This document shows, piece after piece, positions 20,482 to 23,766 of a DNA stretch of 23,766 bases. The notes under the pieces are model-generated. The model made no database searches. It was not told the origin of the DNA and saw nothing but the letters and a program-made list of their open reading frames with translations. The DNA is taken from positions 1-23,766 of the IMG/VR virus record IMGVR_UViG_3300037585_003661, one strand, 5' to 3'. The DNA comes from a virus. The position numbers and the translations under genes were made by a program. The number at the start of each line of letters is the position of its first letter. Position 1 is the stretch's first letter.

Positions 20482-20864
20482 TGTGGTTTCAAGCGATAAA
20501 ATTAGCAGTTTCTGCTGGAAGTAAGATCTATGCTAACAAACAAAAGGCAAAAATGGCAATGTCAGACGCACAATTGTTACATGCAGAGAAACAAGCACGG
20601 GGTGAGGAAGCATATCAGGGTAAATTATTAGAAGCCAGACAATCAGACTGGAAAGACGAGGCGGTCCTCATCATATTATCAACGCCCGTGGTAGTGCTTG
20701 CGTATGCGGTCGTATCGGATGATCCAACTGCTATGGACAAGGTAAAATTGTTTTTTGAGATGTTCTCACAGCTTCCGAGCTGGTTCACAAATTTGTGGAT
20801 CCTTGTCGTGGCGAGTATATATGGAATTAAGGGAACTCAAATCTTCCGTAATGGAAAAAAATAG
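20481..20864 (+). CDS. Holin-like membrane protein
   Basis: The 127-aa product has a helical N-terminal region (about 1-56). It then has SDWKDEAVLIILSTPVVV leading into a first transmembrane segment (61-78) and a second one (WFTNLWILVVASIYG, 101-115), and a basic C-terminus. The WKDE entry and the final GIKG resemble GTA-type/superfamily III holins. Holins form pores in the inner membrane at lysis. No endolysin is visible in this window, so this could also be a different small membrane protein in the head module. Its ATG shares its A with the upstream stop. Confidence 0.62.
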   Translation: MWFQAIKLAVSAGSKIYANKQKAKMAMSDAQLLHAEKQARGEEAYQGKLLEARQSDWKDEAVLIILSTPVVVLAYAVVSDDPTAMDKVKLFFEMFSQLPSWFTNLWILVVASIYGIKGTQIFRNGKK

Positions 20865-21082
20865 TGGACTTTGAAACAATAAAATACATCAAGACTAAAC
20901 TGCTTGAACCCAAGAAAGAAAGGCTTAAAGATAAAGTTATAATTGGTGTTGACAATTGGGACGAATATAAATATATAATAGGACAGATCAGATCCATAGA
21001 GGATCTGCAACAAGACCTAACGGACTTGTTCAAAAAACAGGAGCTACATGACGATAATAACGCCGAAGGCGCAGGAGACTAA
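20864..21082 (+). CDS. Small helical hypothetical protein (72 aa, GTG start)
   Basis: The GTG start overlaps the holin-like gene's TAG stop. The product (from the start: FETIKYIKTKLLEPKKERLK) is charged, helical and likely soluble. The central VDNWDEYKYIIGQIRSIEDL followed by QQDLTDLFKK looks like two amphipathic helices. The acidic end reads HDDNNAEGAGD. I suspect similar helical proteins follow the holin-like gene in other marine phages; that is from memory. The last 35 nt overlap the cochaperonin gene, whose ribosome binding site GGAG lies inside it. Function unknown. Confidence 0.7.
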   Translation: MDFETIKYIKTKLLEPKKERLKDKVIIGVDNWDEYKYIIGQIRSIEDLQQDLTDLFKKQELHDDNNAEGAGD

Positions 21083-21503
21083 AAATGGAAGTCTTCTCAA
21101 TGCTTACAAAACTAAGGAAGAAGTAGAAAAACTTTACTTACATTCCGATTCCATTGACAAAAAAGCCGTAGAAAAATTACCCCAACCAACTGGATGGAGA
21201 ATGTTAGTTCTTCCATACTCAGGCCCTAAAAAATCTAAGGGTGGTTTAGTATTTTCAGATGAGACTCATGAGAGAATTCAAATGACAACTGTTTGTGCAT
21301 TGGTTCTTAAATTAGGATCTCTTTGTTATTCAGATAAAGAAAAATTTGGAGATAAACCTTGGTGTAAAGAAGGTGATTGGATTATCTTCGGTAGATATGC
21401 AGGGAGCCGTTTCAAAATTGATGGTGGTGAAGTGCGTATTTTAAACGATGACGAAGTTATCGCTAAAATCAGTAATCCAGAGGATATACTGCACACTTAT
21501 TAA
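21048..21503 (+). CDS. GroES-like cochaperonin (Cpn10 family)
   Basis: The 151-aa product has the Cpn10 fold signature: LPQPTGWRMLVLPYSGP (about 44-60), a mobile-loop region KKSKGGLVFSDETHERIQ, then GDWIIFGRYAGSRFKIDG and a final EVRILNDDEVIAKI. The segment around KEGDWIIFGRYAG matches the end-half of GroES (the usual form is xGDxVxFxKYAG). Phage cochaperonins (T4 gp31 type) replace host GroES to let GroEL fold the large capsid protein. Its location directly before scaffold and capsid genes supports that job. The N-terminal 40 residues form a charged extension absent from GroES. The start has GGAG six bases upstream. Confidence 0.85.
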   Translation: MTIITPKAQETKNGSLLNAYKTKEEVEKLYLHSDSIDKKAVEKLPQPTGWRMLVLPYSGPKKSKGGLVFSDETHERIQMTTVCALVLKLGSLCYSDKEKFGDKPWCKEGDWIIFGRYAGSRFKIDGGEVRILNDDEVIAKISNPEDILHTY

Positions 21504-21512
21504 GGAGCTAAG

Positions 21513-22514
21513 ATGGTAAAAGATAAATATGGTTTAGATACCAGTGAAGTCGAACTTGACACTTCAGGAGTAGAAGAAAAAGAAGTTACAATTGAGGAAA
21601 AAAAGGTTGAATCTAAAGAACCTGTTATTCCAAAGTTTGAAGTTGAACCAGATGGTACAGCTGTCAATGAACACAAAGACGATAAAATAGAAGTTGTTCA
21701 GGCTGAGGAAACAGAAGTAAAAACTGAAAAAGAAGATGATAAAAAAGATCCACAAGACTTAAATCAATATTCTGAAAACGTTAAAGGTAGAATTGGAGAT
21801 TTAACTAGGAATTGGAGAGAATCTCAAAGGAGAGAAAAAGCAGCTTTAGAATATGCAAAAGGCATTCAAAAGAAAATGGATGACATGCAGAAACGTTTTC
21901 CAAAACTTGAGGAAAATTATCTATCTGAATTTGAAAAGAGAATTACCTCAGATTCTGTTGATGCATCTAGGGCACTTCAACAGGCTATTGATTCAGGAGA
22001 TTCAGGAGCTATTGCAAAAGCAAATGAAAGAATAGTTCAATTAAGTATTGAAAAAGAAAGATTGGCTAACACTAAATATATGCGTGAGCAAGAAGCTGAG
22101 AAAGTCAAAAATGAACCACAAGAACCTCAAATTCCTGAGATTCAAGCCTCACCTAAAGCACAAGCTTGGGCTGAGAAAAATGAGTGGTTTATGAATGACA
22201 ATATCATGACTACTGCAGCACTTGAAATAGATAAACAAATCAAGGGTGAGGGTATTGCAGGAGACACAGATGCGTATTATAATGAATTAGATAAACGACT
22301 GGGAGAATATTTTCCTCAGAAGTTTGCTAAGCCCGAAACTGCAGGCACTGTAGTTGAGGAACCTAAACAGGAGCAAAAGAAACCCGTCCAGACTGTTGCT
22401 TCTGCTGTTAGAAACCAAGATGGACGCAGAACTGTGAAACTCACCAGGTCACAGTTGGTAATCGCTAAAAGATTAGGGGTGCCACCTGAAGAATACGCGA
22501 AATATGTTAAATAA
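21513..22514 (+). CDS. Scaffolding / capsid assembly protein
   Basis: An AAGGAG precedes the ATG. The 333-aa product is very acidic in its first 90 residues (many Glu/Lys/Val), then helical with a long coiled-coil-like stretch (ANERIVQLSIEKERLANTKY). A C-terminal helix-turn-basic segment, RTVKLTRSQLVIAKRLGVPP, follows. This is the typical composition of phage scaffold proteins that organise capsid subunits and are removed before maturation. Position just before the head genes supports it. No protease is seen. Some similar proteins are called minor capsid assembly proteins. Confidence 0.78.
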   Translation: MVKDKYGLDTSEVELDTSGVEEKEVTIEEKKVESKEPVIPKFEVEPDGTAVNEHKDDKIEVVQAEETEVKTEKEDDKKDPQDLNQYSENVKGRIGDLTRNWRESQRREKAALEYAKGIQKKMDDMQKRFPKLEENYLSEFEKRITSDSVDASRALQQAIDSGDSGAIAKANERIVQLSIEKERLANTKYMREQEAEKVKNEPQEPQIPEIQASPKAQAWAEKNEWFMNDNIMTTAALEIDKQIKGEGIAGDTDAYYNELDKRLGEYFPQKFAKPETAGTVVEEPKQEQKKPVQTVASAVRNQDGRRTVKLTRSQLVIAKRLGVPPEEYAKYVK

Positions 22515-22525
22515 AGGAGCTAAAT

Positions 22526-22999
22526 ATGAGTGATATTAAAAAAAGAGTTTCGCGCGAGTCAGATCAACGAACAACAGATGTTCGTAAAAAGGTCTGGTCT
22601 CCACCGTCAAGTCTAGATGCGCCTCCGCCACCGAAAGGTTATGTCCATAGATGGCTGAGAGCTACTTCAATGGGTTTTGAAGACACTGGAAACATGTCTA
22701 AGAAACTTAGAGAGGGCTGGGAATTAGTTAGAGCTGAAGAGTTATTAGAACAAATTGGCCCTAATGATTATCCTGTCATGAGAAGTGGTACACACGAAGG
22801 CGTAGTTGGGGTTGGGGGCCTATTGTTGGCTAGGATACCAGAAGAGATTGTGGAATCGCGTAAAGACTACTTTAGATCCAAGACCAAAGGTCAGATGGAC
22901 GCGGTAGACCATGATTTACTGAAGGAGCAACGACCAGAGATGCCTATCAATATTGATAGACAATCTCGAGTAACCTTCGGAAGTGGAACTAAAAAATAA
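22526..22999 (+). CDS. Hypothetical head-module protein (157 aa)
   Basis: AAAGGAG lies six bases before the ATG. The product starts MSDIKKRVSRESDQRTTDVR and has a Pro-rich linker (SPPSSLDAPPPPKGYVHRW). A compact region follows, NMSKKLREGWELVRAEEL, with GVVGVGGLLLARIPEEI after it. The charged tail ends RVTFGSGTKK. It sits between scaffold and the decoration-like protein, so a minor head or assembly role is likely. No known domain recognised. Confidence 0.72.
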   Translation: MSDIKKRVSRESDQRTTDVRKKVWSPPSSLDAPPPPKGYVHRWLRATSMGFEDTGNMSKKLREGWELVRAEELLEQIGPNDYPVMRSGTHEGVVGVGGLLLARIPEEIVESRKDYFRSKTKGQMDAVDHDLLKEQRPEMPINIDRQSRVTFGSGTKK

Positions 23000-23060
23000 T
23001 TTTTTAGTGACTACCAAGGGGTTATTAAACTAACAACTAACAAACTAAGGAGTAACAACC

Positions 23061-23642
23061 ATGGCTAATCAAAGTGGTAACTTTGGCTTGAGACCGTCTA
23101 GAATGTTAGGAGGAACACCGTTTAATAACTCGCAAAACAGATACAGAATATTGAAGAACTACGGTACTGCAATATTCCAAGGAGACCTAGTAAAGGCAGT
23201 GACTAACGGAACTGTCGAAAGAGCTGGGGCTACCGATAACCCTGTTGTTGGAGTTTTTAATGGAGTCTTCTATACAGACCCGACTTCTCAAAAGCCTACG
23301 TTCAAAAATCATTATCCAGGCACAATAAGTGCTAACGATATTATTGCGAACGTTATCGACGATCCGAATGTAGTTTACGAAGTTAAATCAGATGGAAGTT
23401 TTGCGACTGACCATTTGTTTGCAAACTACAAGATCGTTGCAACAGCTGGCGACACTAATTCAGGACAATCTAGAGAAGCTTTAGATGAATCAACTGCAGA
23501 CTCTTCGTCTACATTTGTTTTACAAGCAATTGATATTTCTCAAGATCCTGAGAATAGTGATCAAACAACATCAAACGTAAACGTACTCGTTAGAATCAAT
23601 GCTCACCAATACAAAGGTGGAGTAGTTGGTTTAACGGCATAA
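23061..23642 (+). CDS. Head decoration-like structural protein (193 aa)
   Basis: AAGGAG lies eight to nine bases before the ATG. The product starts MANQSGNFGLRPSRMLGGTP and is beta-rich and Gly/Asn/Thr-rich (GTAIFQGDLVKAVTNGTVER). It has many short strands and ends with INAHQYKGGVVGLTA. Length and composition fit capsid-stabilising or decoration proteins placed right before the major capsid gene. The 61-base gap upstream contains repeated AACTAA units and no clear promoter. The gene is probably highly expressed from its good ribosome binding site. Confidence 0.75.
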   Translation: MANQSGNFGLRPSRMLGGTPFNNSQNRYRILKNYGTAIFQGDLVKAVTNGTVERAGATDNPVVGVFNGVFYTDPTSQKPTFKNHYPGTISANDIIANVIDDPNVVYEVKSDGSFATDHLFANYKIVATAGDTNSGQSREALDESTADSSSTFVLQAIDISQDPENSDQTTSNVNVLVRINAHQYKGGVVGLTA

Positions 23643-23658
23643 TAAGGAGTAAATAACT

Positions 23659-23766
23659 ATGGCTATATCACGAGCACAACTAGTTAAAGAACTAGAGCCA
23701 GGTTTGAATGCCTTATTCGGCCTGGAGTATGATAGATACGAAAATGAACACGCAGAAATCTTTACT
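23659..23766 (+). CDS. Major capsid protein, 3'-truncated by window edge
   Basis: AAGGAG lies ten bases before the ATG at 23659. The visible 36 residues start MAISRAQLVKELEPGLNALF and continue GLEYDRYENEHAEIF. This matches, from memory, the N-terminus of major capsid proteins of marine podovirus-type phages, and the position after scaffold and decoration genes fits. The rest lies beyond the window. Confidence 0.75.
   Translation, partial: MAISRAQLVKELEPGLNALFGLEYDRYENEHAEIFT

Noticed and set aside
1-23766. tRNA genes, integrase or attachment site
   Set aside because: No cloverleaf, recombinase motif or att-like core was found by eye; temperate lifestyle cannot be claimed from this window.

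Overview
The window is part of the genome of a tailed double-stranded DNA bacteriophage (Caudoviricetes). It is AT-rich and densely packed, with many genes joined by ATGA-type overlaps. Family-A polymerase, the early portal/scaffold/capsid order and several small proteins resemble marine phages of alphaproteobacteria (SAR11/SAR116-like hosts). The host assignment is inference; no host gene, tRNA, integrase or recognisable repressor is present. Both ends are cut inside genes: a helicase at the left and the start of the major capsid gene at the right.

Layout. (1) 1-4762, plus strand: replication and metabolism (UvrD-like helicase without its N-terminus, PAPS-reductase-like PP-loop enzyme, DUF3310 protein, DNA polymerase A with 3'-5' exonuclease, zinc ribbon). 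(2) 4821-5501, minus strand: an island of three small genes, convergent with the polymerase operon and divergent from what follows; it is driven by a minus-strand promoter that overlaps a plus-strand promoter at 5520-5557. (3) 5566-8878, plus strand: a chain of small early genes, including two short genes (6033-6137 and 7170-7346), a 2OG-Fe(II) oxygenase, a possible ribbon-helix-helix regulator with an adjacent operator-like palindrome, and an HNH nuclease. (4) 8879-9215: a non-coding regulatory or origin-like region with repeated GTAC-centred sites. (5) 9216-14710: small and large terminase subunits, unusually separated by about 3.4 kb of accessory DNA. This DNA holds an HExxH metalloprotein, a VRR-NUC-type nuclease, a candidate structured non-coding RNA with its own promoter and terminator, a GC-richer patch with an interspersed repeat family, and several tiny genes. 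(6) 14717-23766: virion module, in the order large 877-aa protein, GG-tail protein, portal, Gly/Pro-rich protein, holin-like membrane protein, GroES-like cochaperonin, scaffold, two head-associated proteins, and the start of the major capsid protein.

How the genes fit together. The helicase and polymerase replicate the genome, and the terminase packages it through the portal. Scaffold and cochaperonin assist capsid assembly, and a holin-like gene sits inside the structural operon. The parts least explained by known families are the structured RNA candidate at 10781-11172, the composite repeats around it (10417-12225), and the compact regulatory sites at 5520-5557, 7544-7572, 7870-7938 and 8988-9119.
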